A stretch of DNA of 64,000 bases from Ochotona curzoniae (lineage: Eukaryota > Chordata > Mammalia > Lagomorpha > Ochotonidae), in assembly GCF_017591425.1 (NCBI RefSeq), contig NW_024466218.1:8796001-8860000 (forward strand). The letters run 5' to 3'. Both the position numbers and the translations under genes were made by a program. The notes under the pieces were generated by a model. The model was not told the origin of the DNA and did not search any database. It saw only the letters and a list, made by a program, of their open reading frames with translations. Every line of letters starts with the position of its first letter. Position 1 is the first letter of the stretch. This document shows, piece by piece, positions 23,621 through 35,255 of the stretch.

Positions 23621-24021
23621 ATAGAACTTTTGAATTCACTTTGAAAACATTGGTCCAATGCCCTCTGCTCTTGAATGCTGCAGCTGAGATTTTGGAAACA
23701 GGTCTTAACTTCATATAAGAATCTGCTCTTGGTAAGTAATGTTGGAATTTTGAAGTGGTGTGTTTGGCAATGTTTCTTCTCCTCACAGTCATCATGCTGA
23801 AGTGGGGATCTCTTTCAATTAGAGATTTAAGATTCTCAGTCTTTCTGAATCGGCTCCTATAATCATCATGGTGACATTATGCATGTTCTTCTTTCCTGCT
23901 ATACTTCTGTGTCTTAGTAGTTAGATAGAGTCTTGACCAAACTAAGGCTCAATTATTTTTATTTTGGCTGGATTACTTCACTAATCATTTTAGGTACTTT
24001 CCTCAGTAACCAGAATGACTG

Positions 24022-24057
<36 letters not shown>

Positions 24058-24687
24058 GATTGTAGTAGCATTTGTGATTATTGCTTAGACCCATCAATTT
24101 TGTTGGGGTTTCCTGAAAACATTCCATTTTTATTCATTAAATAGTTGGAATTTGATATTTCTACTAAGGAAAATGTTGTCACATAAACTCTTTGGTTGCT
24201 TGAAAATAGTAATTTTTTTTAAGAAAACTAAGCAGGATAATGCTTTATTTAGCCATTTGAAAAGTATTGTGGAGTCACTAGGCATGTTGTTTCTACCTAG
24301 TGTCTGGGCAACTTCATCAGTTCACAGGTGTTAGGTGGGACCTGGAATAGTAACGATCTGGGAGACAATTCAGGGTATAGTTCAGGTTGTTTTGGCACAT
24401 GAACTCTGCGGCAAGTAGAAATGGAGACTGCTCCAAATGCTGTGCAGAGCATCCAACAAGCCCTGATAGAAGAATCTCAACTTCCCAGAGTTTTGGAAGA
24501 AGGCTATGTTCTATTCTACTAACAACTACTCATTAGAAAAGAAGGCCCGATTGGCTGCTGGTCTTGGAATAGATTGAATGCTTCACTATAGACTATCCAA
24601 ATTGCCAAACTGGTGTTTTCTGAGCCACTGAACTATAAAATTGGATGTGCACAGTGCATTCTATTATAAAATGGAAGTAGTATATAT
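23621..24687. other. No gene; contains a (TC)n microsatellite
   Basis: I recognise no exon or interspersed repeat. Short ORFs of 60-63 codons have no domain. The dinucleotide run is listed separately. Confidence 0.4.
24024..24054 (+). repeat. (TC)n microsatellite
   Basis: A 31 bp uninterrupted TC dinucleotide run, likely length-variable between individuals. Confidence 0.95.
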
Positions 24688-24890
24688 CAGGGGTCAGCAA
24701 ATTTTATCTGTAGAAGATTACCAAATAGTTTAGGCTTTGCAGGCCATATGGTCTCTGTTGCAATTATTTAACTATGGTAGTATAGCATAAGAGTAATCAT
24801 GGTCATAACAATATGTTAATGAATTAATGTGACTGTGTACCAATAAAGCTTTAATGACTGACACTGAAATTTGAATTTCAGATAATTTTA
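24688..24890 (+). mobile_element. hAT-type DNA transposon relic (MER1/Charlie-like)
   Basis: It starts CAGGGGTCAGCAAATTTTAT, then 'ttaggctttgcaggccatat', 'ggtctctgttgcaattattt' and 'taccaataaagctttaatg'. This order is that of the nonautonomous hAT-Charlie family beginning CAGGGGTCGGCAAACT. The 3' inverted terminus is lost or decayed. It is an ancient fossil shared by placental mammals (family knowledge); it has no coding capacity. Confidence 0.75.
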
Positions 24891-27800
24891 TGTGTTATGA
24901 AATATTATTTTTATTTTCTTCAACCTTTTCAAAATGCAAAAATAATACTTAGTTTGCAAAGAATGTAAGCTACAAGAGATGGGAGACTACATTTGGCTTA
25001 GAGATAGTGATTTGCAAATCTCTGGCATATTTGGGACCAAAACCAAGCAGGTCTAGAAGGTACAACAAATGGCTCAGAATGAGTTTGTGACTTAGACTAC
25101 CATGATGCTTCTCTCCATCAAGCTTCTCTATGATGAGTTAAAAGAAGATAAAAAGGAGTGGGTTTAGTAAATCGATGGATATGCTTGCTATGCTGGCAAC
25201 AGGAAGACAGGCATAACCATGAATCCAACAGCAATGGCATCTTTGGGCAATACTCATGGTTGTCTTCTTTGTGTATGAAGATGGAAGGCTGGAAAAGCAG
25301 ATCTAAATTCATTAAAGAGAAGTAGTTGACAATAGATTGTATACTCAATGACTAGGAAGGACATTGCTGGAATGTTAATAACAGTGTGGATGGGAAGAGA
25401 TATTTGGATGAAGTTGTTGGAATAGATAGAGCATGATGATATTTCTGTCCCACATGGATGCCCATCAGAATCTATTTGTATGGAAAAGGATCTCCATAAT
25501 CTGGACTCATTCCATCATTGTCAGCCTCTTTCTGCAGATACCACAGTGCATGCTTCCTTGGTTGTAGGGCTGGGGAGCACTGGTGACTGTGTACACATTT
25601 TCCAATTTGATCTGTTACCAGTGTTGATTTGACTATTACCACTTGCAGAGTGATTCAGATTTTATATTGTAATCACTGTCATTGTCCTAAATAGGAATAG
25701 GCAAAAGTGAACAGCAAGGGACTGGCCCATGATTACTTGTGTCCACATTTTTTAGTAGCAACTCCATATCCCTATAATGAACAGGGTTATTTATCATTCC
25801 TGGTATGTTGACTCATTTAGTGCATACAGGTCTACCATAATAAGGATCCTGGAGTTCTCAGATACCCATGATAGCTTTAAATGTAGTGGGAATCTTATAC
25901 CCTAGTAAGATCATAATTCTCTGTGTACCAGGCTTCTGGATCCCAGAGCCTAACATATAGAGGTGGGAAGCACAAAGTACTCAATAGGGTTATTACTAGA
26001 AAGTGGAATTAGTCACTTCAGTTATTAGTCTTTAATCACTTAGCTATAAGCTATAAGCTACAAGCTCTATAAGAGCCTCTGGGGAAACATGATATAACAG
26101 CCTTGGTTTAAGGCGTAGAATGCATACTGAAGAATGTTACTTCATCCTCAATGCTCATCTTTTAAGCTGGTGCCTTAGACTCACTTTTAAGAGATCCTGA
26201 CAATGCTTTATGGGCTGTCAAGTTCTGGATAATTATATACATAATTATCATATATAAAAATATATATAAAGTGAGTGCTGGTCAAAAATCTTCATAGGCA
26301 GCAAATTCAATGGCATTCTGGGAACACGTGTCAATCCCTGATATGGTCTCCAATAGAGGAGGAGTCTAACAACTTGCTACACACACACTCACTGATAGAT
26401 TTTGGCCTTTTCCATATGGAGATACTCACAACAAAACTAGCTGGCTTAGCACTGCTAAGAGGGAATCCAATTTAGGAGACATGCACAGTATCAATATTTT
26501 GCTACTTTGGACAATTTATGTGTCTTGTGAAAGGAGTAGAGAGGCTGAGCACAAAGAGCTGATCAACCTCTTCTTGTTTGCTCTGTAGTTCAACTAGAAC
26601 GATGTGGGCCTCTCGCCTCTCAAAACGAGCAGCCTTCTCCAACGTATCATAGACATGTGATGGAGCTGTGTTCTCTAACAGTAGTATGTTGCCTACAAAA
26701 CATGAAGAGGCTTGCCAACTGCTCTGCTACATCATTTTAGAAGGTGCTAAGTGAGATAATTCACCATTTACCTTGGAGCTAATGTTCTGGCATGCCTCAA
26801 ACTACTGGGCTACTGAAAAGCTTATTGATGTGGCATTCCCTAACTTTTTAAGACTGGAGCTCCTGGGTCATGCCAGGATACTCAGAGTACTTAGCACTCA
26901 CTGCTCATCAGCAATAAGCAGACCAGTATGAGGCTCAAGTTCATTTGGGCCTTACCACCAGTAAAGAGCAGGAGAGATGTAGACCACAACTGTGGATGTA
27001 GTCTGATGTTCATCCCAGTCATATCTGAACTGCTTCCGATTGTCCTTTTGCACAGAATATGAAAGGGTCTGTGCTCACTGAAATATTCATTAGTGGAAGG
27101 TGAGACTGGCATCTGCCCTTGGCTAAGTTTATAGTATTTCACTGTCATCTGATCTTCCTAGATCTTTCAAGAGCTAGACTGGCAAAATAAACAAGAGTAG
27201 AATAGCGATACTAATCACTTCCATTCTACACAGGAGGTGGCATTGTTCTTGGGTGATTTTGGCAGAGTTAGGAGGATCAATTGGAAGCAGAGACTGCTTC
27301 CTCATCTTTGGAGCATCCTCCTGCCACTGAGGTGAGGGGACGAGGATGTCACTGTCAAGGATAGAATTGCCAGGTGTCAAGGTGGCCATCCCAGATAATA
27401 AGCCAAATTCAAAGGATCATTTAAGTCATACTTCACTTCTTTCCACAGGATAAACAGGAGGCCAAGACAGCAAATAATGACAGCTTGGGATTTCTTATAT
27501 ATATAAAAAAAGAGGCCCCTGCTGTTCTGTAGACCCTGGGGCTGATAGGGAGGAGAGACAAGGAATGCAATGTACAGAACACTGAGTTAGACTGGGGAGA
27601 AGTGTTCCAAGCTCTACAACATGGGGCTTTCAGCAGAGGCATCTGAAGAGTGACCCTCTGCAGGTCTTCCTCAAATAAACAAGGTTTCCAATGGGCATCG
27701 AGGCCAAGAATAGAGAGCATGGCTGGACTGGCAGGTCCTGAGTTCTCAACTGCAGGTCCCTTCAGTGCCTGCGCTGGGCTTGCTGTACCCACGTCTAGGG

Positions 27801-28329
27801 TCAGAACTGGCAATCTGCCCTCTGCCTGAAGCCTGCAGATAAAGCTGTTCTAATTGGCTCTGATTGGGTTTGAAAGATCCCACACAAGATTGTGACTTGA
27901 AGCCAAGCTCCTCCATCATTTTGCTACCTGGGTAACTGGTTCCTGGGGGAAATTGGCTCACTCTTCTATCAGGGAACAAAGAACTTAGGTTTGAAACTCC
28001 AAGGATCGTTTGGAATGTGTGGCCTTCTTCCTCCTTTATGTAGGAATGTTCTAATGGAAAACTAGGACAACTTAATACAGATGAGACTGTCTAAGACCCA
28101 TGTTACAGAAATGAAGTTTTGGGTGACGCGTCCATTTTAGATGCTGGTAGAGAGTAAGAGAACAATTTCTCCTTGCTACCTTATTTTAAAGACACAGCTT
28201 GGGTTCTGGTGGCAGAAGGATGGAGCTGACCAATCTTTATATGCACTGTGGCTTTGGGACATATTTTTTGCCAAATGACGAAGAATGGATGCTGAGGACC
28301 AGAAAAGATAAATTATACTGAGTATCTTC
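24891..28329. other. 3.4 kb without recognised gene; may hold old degraded repeats
   Basis: ORFs of 66-126 codons occur, the longest on the minus strand at 27433-27813, but none shows a domain, a codon pattern or matching splice sites. An AT-rich patch lies at 26233-26272. The text has the look of a degraded interspersed element in places (25100-28000), but I cannot name a family. Confidence 0.35.
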
Positions 28330-28770
28330 CATTTGTTCTTTCAGGTCCACTTTCCATGTTTTTACTCCTTTCTCATGGCTCTGGGAGGCAGTTTTGCACA
28401 GACTATATAAAAATTCCTTGTATTTCTAGTTTCTGATTGGGCTTAGCCAGCAAGGAGGCCAGGGAGGACAGAGAGATGAAAGTATTTTTCAGCTTTTTCC
28501 CTGTGAATTTTCCTTAGGTTAGTTAAAACCATTGACCAATGTCATGGTTCTCCTCGAGTTGGTCTCTTTCTCATAACACACCCCTTCAGGTTTTTAGTAA
28601 CTGTTGTCTCCTCTTATCATTTAGGTACAGGGGTGGAAACCACTGTATGGTTACTAGCCTCTAGGTACCCTGCTCATGACTTTGTTGGTAGTTCTTTTGT
28701 AAAACCTGCCTTGAATTATCCTAATGAGTTTGTGTCTTCTGTTTCCTGTTGTAACTCTAAGTTATAAAAC
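28330..28770 (+). repeat. Ancient interspersed repeat, family not assigned (copy 1)
   Basis: 'ttctgattgggcttagcc' (28431-28448), 'caggggtggaaaccactg', and 'ccttgaattatcctaatgag' followed by 'tgtcttctgtttcctg' occur in an order that I recall from a common old mammalian repeat ending 'gtgccatctgtttcctg'. A second, more decayed copy is at 32225. It could be an old LTR or an old L1 3' end. Confidence 0.4.
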
Positions 28771-29286
28771 CTCTGCTTTTTATTATTTTGAATATAATTT
28801 CTTGAAGTCTGAAGATTTTGGAGTCATTCTTTATTAGGGATCAGTTTAATGGTGACTATTCCAAGTAAATGTTATTTATGAACATTGTGCATTATTTGTT
28901 AAGATGCCTGCTGGCCCACCCTCCTTGATTGAGACTCCATACTACTCCAAGTAGAAGGCAGCCTGCAGCAAACCTCTCTGCTTCCTAACATCTCAAAGGG
29001 GTCTTTGTCACCTGAAGAATGACATTTAAATTTCTTGGCATGCCATCTTTGTGGTTGTGGCTTACTTACCAGCAAGGACAAATTCTGAGATGCATGGATA
29101 GTGATTTCACTGTTTTATGAACATCCTGCACTGAACATACGCAACCCATGTAGCACCTTGATACAACCAAGAGACACCACAAACACAAGACTAGAGCATA
29201 CAGTTCACAGTAAATGCTATTTAATAATTAGAATGGGTACATTCTAGAATGATAAAAAGTACAATAAGTAATATGAGACTTAATAT
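28771..29286. other. Unique DNA, nothing recognised
   Basis: No repeat or gene seen. One 60-codon ORF on the minus strand is without features. Confidence 0.4.
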
Positions 29287-29600
29287 GATGTGGTGCAATG
29301 AATTAAACCTCGAGTTGCAATGCCCATATCTCATTTTGGAGAGCTGCTCCAATCCCAGTAGCTTTGCTTCCAATTCTGCTCCCTACTAAGGTACCTGGGA
29401 AAATAACAAAGGAAGGCCTCAGTACTTGAGCTTCTGCTAAGCATATGAGAGTACTAGATGGAGTTGAATTTCCGATGTGGTTCTGATACAGCTTGGGACA
29501 TTATAGTTAAGTGACACAGTGGATGGAAGATATCCTTGATATTGCTCTTTCTCTATCACTCTCCCTTTCAGATAAACAAATACAATCTTTTAAAAAAGGT
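29287..29600 (+). mobile_element. CSINE, full-length, diverged
   Basis: The order is 'gatgtggtgcaatgaattaa' at the head, 'ccaattctgctccctactaa', 'ggtacctgggaaaataacaa', 'gtggatggaagatatcc', C/T-rich text, and tail 'cagataaacaaatac' plus TTTTAAAAAAGG. It is highly diverged, with an insertion-rich centre. Confidence 0.75.
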
Positions 29601-30944
29601 ATAAGTCAGCAGCACATCCATTTATCAAAGATGTCATGGGTTGTACATAATTGTACATGCTGCACTTTCATATGACTGACAGCATAGTAGGATTGTTCAT
29701 CCTGACATCCCCACAAGTGTTGTGCTGTGATTTTTCTGCAGCTTTGAGGTCACCAGCTCCATTATAATCTTGTGGGCCACTGTCACTTGTGCTGTTCCTA
29801 GTGGCCAGACACTTCACTCTGCAGCGCATGACTGTATCAGGACTGCCCTGCAGACCTTGTCTGACTCTCCAGGGGAAATTATCTCCTTGCTCCCCAACCA
29901 TTGTGCCAGATTTCCAGGCCATGCTGAGAGGTCTTTTCTCCCTCTGCATTACAAATTTTTCCTGTTTTTTGAGATTTAGTTGAAGTTATCACCTTTACAC
30001 ACCTGCAGCCTGGTGCACTCCATTGGTTCCACAGTATTTTGTGCACATTGTATTTAAAACTTTATACACACTTTTAAGAATATATTCTCATTATTCACAA
30101 TAGTCTTAAATGAAATAGTCTTCAAGACTAGACATATCTCTTCTGTGTTCGAATGTAACAATTATTTTGTACATTCAAACAGCTTGGAGTTCTCAAGTCT
30201 TGGACTTTGGAGTAGCTGGTCTTTTCTTTAAATCCTCTTCTTTTGAAGTAAAATTGCCCCTTCTGTCTTCAGATGCAGTCACTTCCTCTGAGTTTTAATT
30301 CTTACTTCTTTTCCTTCCAGAAAGTGTCCCAGGAGAGAAGGGTAAAACCTTCCCCACCCAGAGTTTCCCAATCGTCATTATACACGAGGGACCTGCAGCA
30401 ACTGAGTTCTCTGTCTCCAGCAAAGCCCTGAAGAAATCCCTAAGAAAATAACTGGCCAGGCTGGTGTTTTAGTTCACATTCTTAATAGGCAGCAAATCAA
30501 TTAAAAATTGACTTATCCAAACCCAGAAAATATGCAGGCTAAGTAAGCACAATTTTATACCCCATACATTTTTTCAAAAAAAATAGGTTAAGCCATTCTG
30601 TTGTTAAAAAAAAGTCTTGAAAATGAAAAGAAACGATTTAGACAAGAAATTGTCAAGTAGTTGGTTTAATTTGCTAATCTTTTAAACTGCAAGCATAATA
30701 ATCAAATTTTTAATTTAGGTTTTAGTATCCAGAGAACTAAAGTTAAGGGGCTAGCCTTTTTTTTTGCTCACTTGCTCTCTTTCAACTCTCTTTCTCTCTT
30801 TCAGCCCCTGTAAAAAATAAAAACAAACAAAAACCAAAAAACAAAAAGTTAAGGAGTTTATTTCTATGGTTGGGTAGTAAGGGCCATGTGGCTCTGTGGT
30901 CTCAGATTGTATCCAAACACTAAATAGAAACTCAAAAAAATTGT
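29601..30944. other. No gene; A-rich and T-rich simple patches near 30750-30850
   Basis: The overlapping ORFs at 29668-29983 (64-93 codons, both strands) have no domain. At 30755-30800 a CTCTTTC-rich tract and at 30811-30848 an A-rich AAAAC/AAACA tract look like the tail of a lost SINE. Nothing else recognised. Confidence 0.4.
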
Positions 30945-31150
30945 AAATGATGGCCCATGTACTTGGGTCCCTGTCATCCACATGGGAGACCCAGATGGAG
31001 CTCCTGACTCTACGCTACACCATGGCCCAGCCCTGGCTGTTACGGCCATTTAGGGAATGAAACGGTGAATGGGAGATTTCTGTCTCTCTCCATCTCTTCT
31101 TTCCCTTTGTTTGTCACTTTGCCTTCAAATGAATTCATCATTTAAAAAAT
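30945..31150 (+). mobile_element. CSINE fragment, 3' half
   Basis: It begins at 'aaatgatggcccatgtactt' and continues through 'ccacatgggagacccagatg', 'gcccagccctggctgttac', 'ggccatttagggaatgaa' and the C/T-rich block to a weak A tail. The head half is missing or unrecognisable. It is of the older subfamily. Confidence 0.75.
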
Positions 31151-32224
31151 ATCTGCCACAAATTATAACATGCCTGATTGGAAACAAAGGAAATTAATAT
31201 GTTTTGTATATGTCTTGATATATATAGGACATACCCAAAATAAAGAAAGAGGTATGGTGTGTAGGAGTTGCTTATAATAATCATCTTGCAATTTTCTCTT
31301 GAAATAAGTTTGAATTCTTCCTTAGTGTTTTCATGAGCAAAACCCGGAAAGAGGCAAAACAGATGATTGATGGTATATGAACTTGATGTTTTTAAGCTCC
31401 CAGTAAAATCATCTTTCGTTTAAGTCTAAATTTCTGATTCAAGAGCAAATCTAACAAGGAACTACACCTGCTCTAGCTTCTTTGTTCCCATTAGCATGAG
31501 ACTTGGGGAAAAAGAAAAGACTGAATAACTTGATGGAATTCAGTGAGGAAAAAAATGTCAGTTTAGCTCAGCGCAGTCATTCAACACAAATTCCAAATTG
31601 CGAAAACAACATACCCTCTTCTCCCATTCCATTCCAAGTAATATTTAATTGCTTTCTGAACCACTTCCAACTTCAATTAGTGTTAATTTAGTGTGTAACT
31701 AAATACATTACCCTAAAATAATTAGGAATGGTACAGTGTCCTCTGTAACACAGGGAATTTGTATGCATTGCCTTGCTTCCCGACAGTCTTAGGCAAGGAG
31801 ACAGACACAGAAACTGCATGCTCTTTGTAAACTTGCATCCACCACACAGATGCAGACACTTGATTAGCAACTGTTTCAACTGGCCATTTATGGAGCATTG
31901 GGTGCTACTGGCTGTGTAGGAGATGTCGAGATGCCTTGGTGTGATACCCTATGTGTTTGATTCGACTTGTGTACTATCTCTGACCTTGCAGCCCACACTA
32001 CAATTCTCCCACCAGGACCTATGTTTTGTTTTGGTTATGTTCCCTCCCTACAACGTCCCCTGCTCATCTGGCTGAGCCACACTTACGTTCTGAGCCTCAT
32101 TTCAAGGTGTGTGAGTGTGCTGAATGTTCTCCATTTGTGACTGAAGTCTTTCTCATCCTGCTCTCTTACCCATGAGCTGACACATGATCTTCATGACCAT
32201 ACTCCCTGGGCTCTGCTTAACAAT
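31151..32224. other. Unique DNA, nothing recognised
   Basis: 1.07 kb. ORFs at 31503-31691 and 31688-31879 (62-63 codons) have no recognisable features. Confidence 0.4.
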
Positions 32225-32590
32225 TGAGGTTGGTCAGTGAGACAGCAGCAGCAGAAGAAGGGAGGGCAGAAAGAGATAGGGAGGGGTGTGCGCTTATCTC
32301 CCTCACACCACTCCTTGACTATGCTTTCATCCTTGCTTTTCATCCCGATGGTGGCTTTGTTCCTCCAGCCAAGGTCACAAGCTTTCACTGCTGCAGCTCT
32401 CAAGTAACACTACAGACAAACCTTCTCATCTCTTCGCATTCTTGATTATCCATGGGGACTTTGCTACCCCTCTGAGTTCCCTGAATCCTGCCTACATCTC
32501 TGTAAGTGGTCCTTCCAGGAAATTCTTGTCACTTTGAGTATATCTCCTCTTGCCTTTGAGTATATCAACTCTCTCTTGCTGGGACACTGA
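32225..32590 (+). repeat. Ancient interspersed repeat, family not assigned (copy 2)
   Basis: It shares the layout of the copy at 28330: a G/A-rich block ('agggagggcagaaagagata'), a 'caaggtcacaagct' segment, then 'cctacatctctgtaagtggt' and a terminal 'ttgagtatatc' and 'ctcttgctgggac'. Homology to copy 1 is by order of blocks rather than long identity. Confidence 0.35.
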
Positions 32591-33099
32591 AAATAATGAT
32601 TATTTTCCATGTTTGAAATACTTTTTGATTAACATGTAATACTTGCACATTTTATGATGTATCATGCTTACAGATCAATACATATACACAGCATAAATTG
32701 ATCAAACCAGTTAAGAAGCTTTTCCATTTCCTTGTTTCTCTGTTTGGAACCCACCAGCCCCCCTCTTTAAGCTCTGTGATGAATTTTGTCACCCTACTGT
32801 GCTGTGGAACATTGGAACTGGTTGCTTCTAAATGTCATTTAGGTGTAGGGACATTCTGTATAACACCACCTTGTCAAGCAGAATTGAAATTTTGTGCTCT
32901 CCTTTAACTCATTGCAGACTTGTATAACACAACCAAGTGAACTGAATGAACCCATTGTTGAACACTTTATTTCCATGGTCTCACCATGATGGAACACAGT
33001 ACTTGGTGCATATTTGAATAAACTGATGAATATCGTGGATAGTATTGTTATTAACAGCAAAATTTTTTTACCATTTTAGTGACAGTTGTCTTATATATT

Positions 33100-33270
33100 A
33101 TTGCATTGTCCCCTCTCTATAATTCTGTGAGATCAACTTCTTCATTTTATAACTGAATGGACTGAAACCCACAGAGTATAACTATTTGGTTTAAGTCACA
33201 ATAATGAAAGAGCACACCCAGGCCCTTTAAATTTGACAGCTTATTCTTTTGACTATTATGCCATAGGGCC
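33100..33270 (+). repeat. MIR, sense
   Basis: 'ttcattttataactgaatgg' then 'actgaaacccacagagtata', 'ggtttaagtcacaat', and 'ttcttttgactattatgcc' follow the MIR 3' half (consensus 'ccattttacagatgaggaaa', 'ctgaggcacagagaggtta', terminal 'ccactacgctatactgcc'). Confidence 0.65.
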
Positions 33271-33454
33271 TGAATGGTGAAACTCACAGGGTTTAACCCA
33301 ATTGTCTGAAACATTTTTAAAAAATGATTTCATGATGTTTTCTGATGCTTTCCAAGATCCCCCACTTACATCTTAATCTTTGCTCTGTGGTAAATACTTG
33401 ATGTGAATGAAGTCCACATTGTCACTCACACAACTGTAAAATGTTAATTTTGTG

Positions 33455-33560
33455 ATAATTATTGTATAGGAGACACTCTACAAGTATTAACACATTTGAA
33501 CTTTGATATGCCAAAGTATTTGAGAGTTATTTTTATTTAAAAATGAGTAATTCCTTTTTC
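33455..33560 (+). repeat. MIR-like fragment, sense
   Basis: 'ctctacaagtattaacacat' and 'atttttatttaaaaatgagt' resemble the MIR core ('gctttacatgtattaactca', 'ccccattttacagatgagg'). Short and low-confidence. Confidence 0.4.
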
Positions 33561-33799
33561 GTTAGGATGGGATGAAGTTGTGATCCATCAAGGAGTGTAA
33601 GGATTTGGGCAGGGCAAATAATAATCCAAATGGAAATGATTTCAATCATGAATCCATAATAGAAATAACACATCTTAGAAGCATGACAAGATCTACCAAG
33701 TCCTCAACACATATGAAAAGGTTTCTTCTTGGTCATTTGGATAGTTAACATATGGTTTGCAGGGTTCAGACTACATGCTAATGTTTCTGCTACCATGTA

Positions 33800-34005
33800 A
33801 GCAGTAGTTGTTGAGCTTTCTTACTGAGCCAGGCTGAAGCCAGGAGTATGGAACTCAGTTCAGGTCTCCCCATGTGTGGCAGGAAGAAGACCACCTGAAC
33901 TATTACCTACTGCCTCCCAAGAAGCTGGAAGCTGGAATCTGTGGTGCTGGTATTGCAACCAGGCACTCCAATATGGGAGCCAGGTGCCTCACATTGTGTC
34001 TTTGC
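33800..34005 (-). mobile_element. CSINE fragment, minus
   Basis: 'gagccaggctgaagccagga' (33825-33844), 'caggtctccccatgtgtgg', 'gcaaccaggcactccaatat' and 'gggagccaggtgcctc' give an older-type SINE on the minus strand, lacking its tail at the left. A tetranucleotide run directly abuts its head at the right. Confidence 0.7.
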
Positions 34006-34008
34006 TAA

Positions 34009-34047
<39 letters not shown>
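34006..34047 (+). repeat. (AAAT)n microsatellite
   Basis: About ten uninterrupted AAAT units, adjoining the head side of a minus-strand SINE rather than its tail, so it is not simply that SINE's own poly(A) tail. Confidence 0.95.
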
Positions 34048-34290
34048 GCAAAGCGATTTTAGACTTTTAGACATGTATCCTAACTTTGAAGATTTTTTTG
34101 AAATTCTTATTTATGACAGTTAAGAACTTTATTTCACCTTAAAGAAATAGTCATGGTATGATGTTTCTCACTATACCTGTTCTTCAATATGCGATGTGTT
34201 TGGTTATTTAATTAATTTTTTCACTATAAATTATGGAGTACCTTCTCTAGGCTAGTTGTTCCTAATGCTTTGTGAACAGCAGTGAACAAA

Positions 34291-34605
34291 GGGCTGCTGC
34301 AGTGGCACAGCAAGCTAATCCTCTACCCTGTGGTGCTGGCATTCCACATGGGCGGGCACTGATTTGTATACCAGATGCTACGCTTTGGATCCAGCTCTCT
34401 GCTTAAGGCCTAGAAAAGCAATAGAGGATGGTCCAAGATCTGGGCCCAGCACCCACATGGGAGACCAGGAAGAAGCTTCTGGCTCCTAGGAACAATTTAG
34501 TTCTGCTTGTTGCAGTCACTTGGGGAGTGAACCAGCAGATGGAAGACCTTCTCTAGCTCTCCTCCCTCTGTAAAATCTGCCTTTCAAATAAAAATAAAGA
34601 AATCT
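34291..34605 (+). mobile_element. CSINE, first of a head-to-tail trio
   Basis: The head is GGGCTGCTGCAGTGGCACAG. It continues through 'ttccacatgggcgggcactg', 'agaaaagcaatagaggatgg', 'gaagaagcttctggctccta', C/T-rich text and the tail 'ttcaaataaaaataaag'. It ends directly before the next SINE. It sits inside text resembling an ancient L2/MIR-class repeat ('gtgaacagcagtgaacaaa' on its left). Confidence 0.88.
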
Positions 34606-34607
34606 GA

Positions 34608-34920
34608 GGGCCCAGGAAAATGGCTCAGTTAGCTAATTCTCCCCCTTCCAGCGTAGGATCCCATGCTGGTTTTTGTTTCAGTTTCTCCACTTCCCATCCA
34701 GCTCCCTGCTTGTGGCCTAGAAAAGTAGCAGAGGATGACTCAAAGCCTTGGGACCCTGCACCCACATGGGAGACCTGGAAGAAGCTCCTGGCTTCGGAAA
34801 GGCTCAGCTCAGGCTATTGTGGCCACTTGCGGAGTGAACCAGTGGATGGAAAATTTTTCTATCCTCTCTGGAAATCTGCCTTTCCAATAAAAGCAACAAC
34901 AACAACAACAACAAAACCTT
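34608..34920 (+). mobile_element. CSINE, second of the trio, with (CAA)n tail
   Basis: The head GGGCCCAGGAAAATGGCTCA begins three bases after the first element's tail. The middle reads 'ttcccatccagctccctgct' and 'acccacatgggagacctgga'. The tail has become a CAA trinucleotide run (34893-34913). The 100-codon ORF at 34620 is a SINE reading. Confidence 0.88.
34893..34913 (+). repeat. (CAA)n run in a SINE tail
   Basis: About six CAA units grown from the A-rich tail of the second SINE in the trio. Confidence 0.9.
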
Positions 34921-34933
34921 AAAAGACTAAACT

Positions 34934-35255
34934 GGGGCTGGTGTCATGGATCAATTAGCTAATCCTCTGCCTGCAAGTGCTGGCATCCATTATGTATCCT
35001 CATAGCTTCACTTCCCACCCAGCTCCCTGCTTGTGGCCTAAGAAAGTAGTGGAGGATGGTCCAAGTTCTTCATCCCCTGCACCCACATCGGAGACCTCTT
35101 GATTACTGGCTTCAGATTCAGCTCAGTTCTAGCCATTGCAGCCATTTGGGGAGTGAACCACCAGATGGAGGAAGATCTTTCTCTTTGTCTCATTCTTTAT
35201 GTATCTGCCTTTCAAATAAAAATAAATAAATGTTAAAAATTAAAATGAATAAATT
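34934..35255 (+). mobile_element. CSINE, third of the trio
   Basis: Head GGGGCTGGTGTCATGGATCA, then 'tgctggcatccattatgtat', 'ttcccacccagctccctgct', 'tttggggagtgaaccaccag' and the tail 'caaataaaaataaataaatg'. It is separated from the second element by only 13 bp. Confidence 0.88.

Noticed and set aside
27433..27813. 126-codon minus-strand ORF
   Set aside because: No recognisable domain, no partner exons with matching splice sites, and no bias that suggests coding; its neighbours on the same strand are in other frames.
24891..28300. Degraded provirus interior
   Set aside because: Parts look repeat-like, but I found no gag, protease, reverse transcriptase or env motif in any frame, so I left it unnamed.
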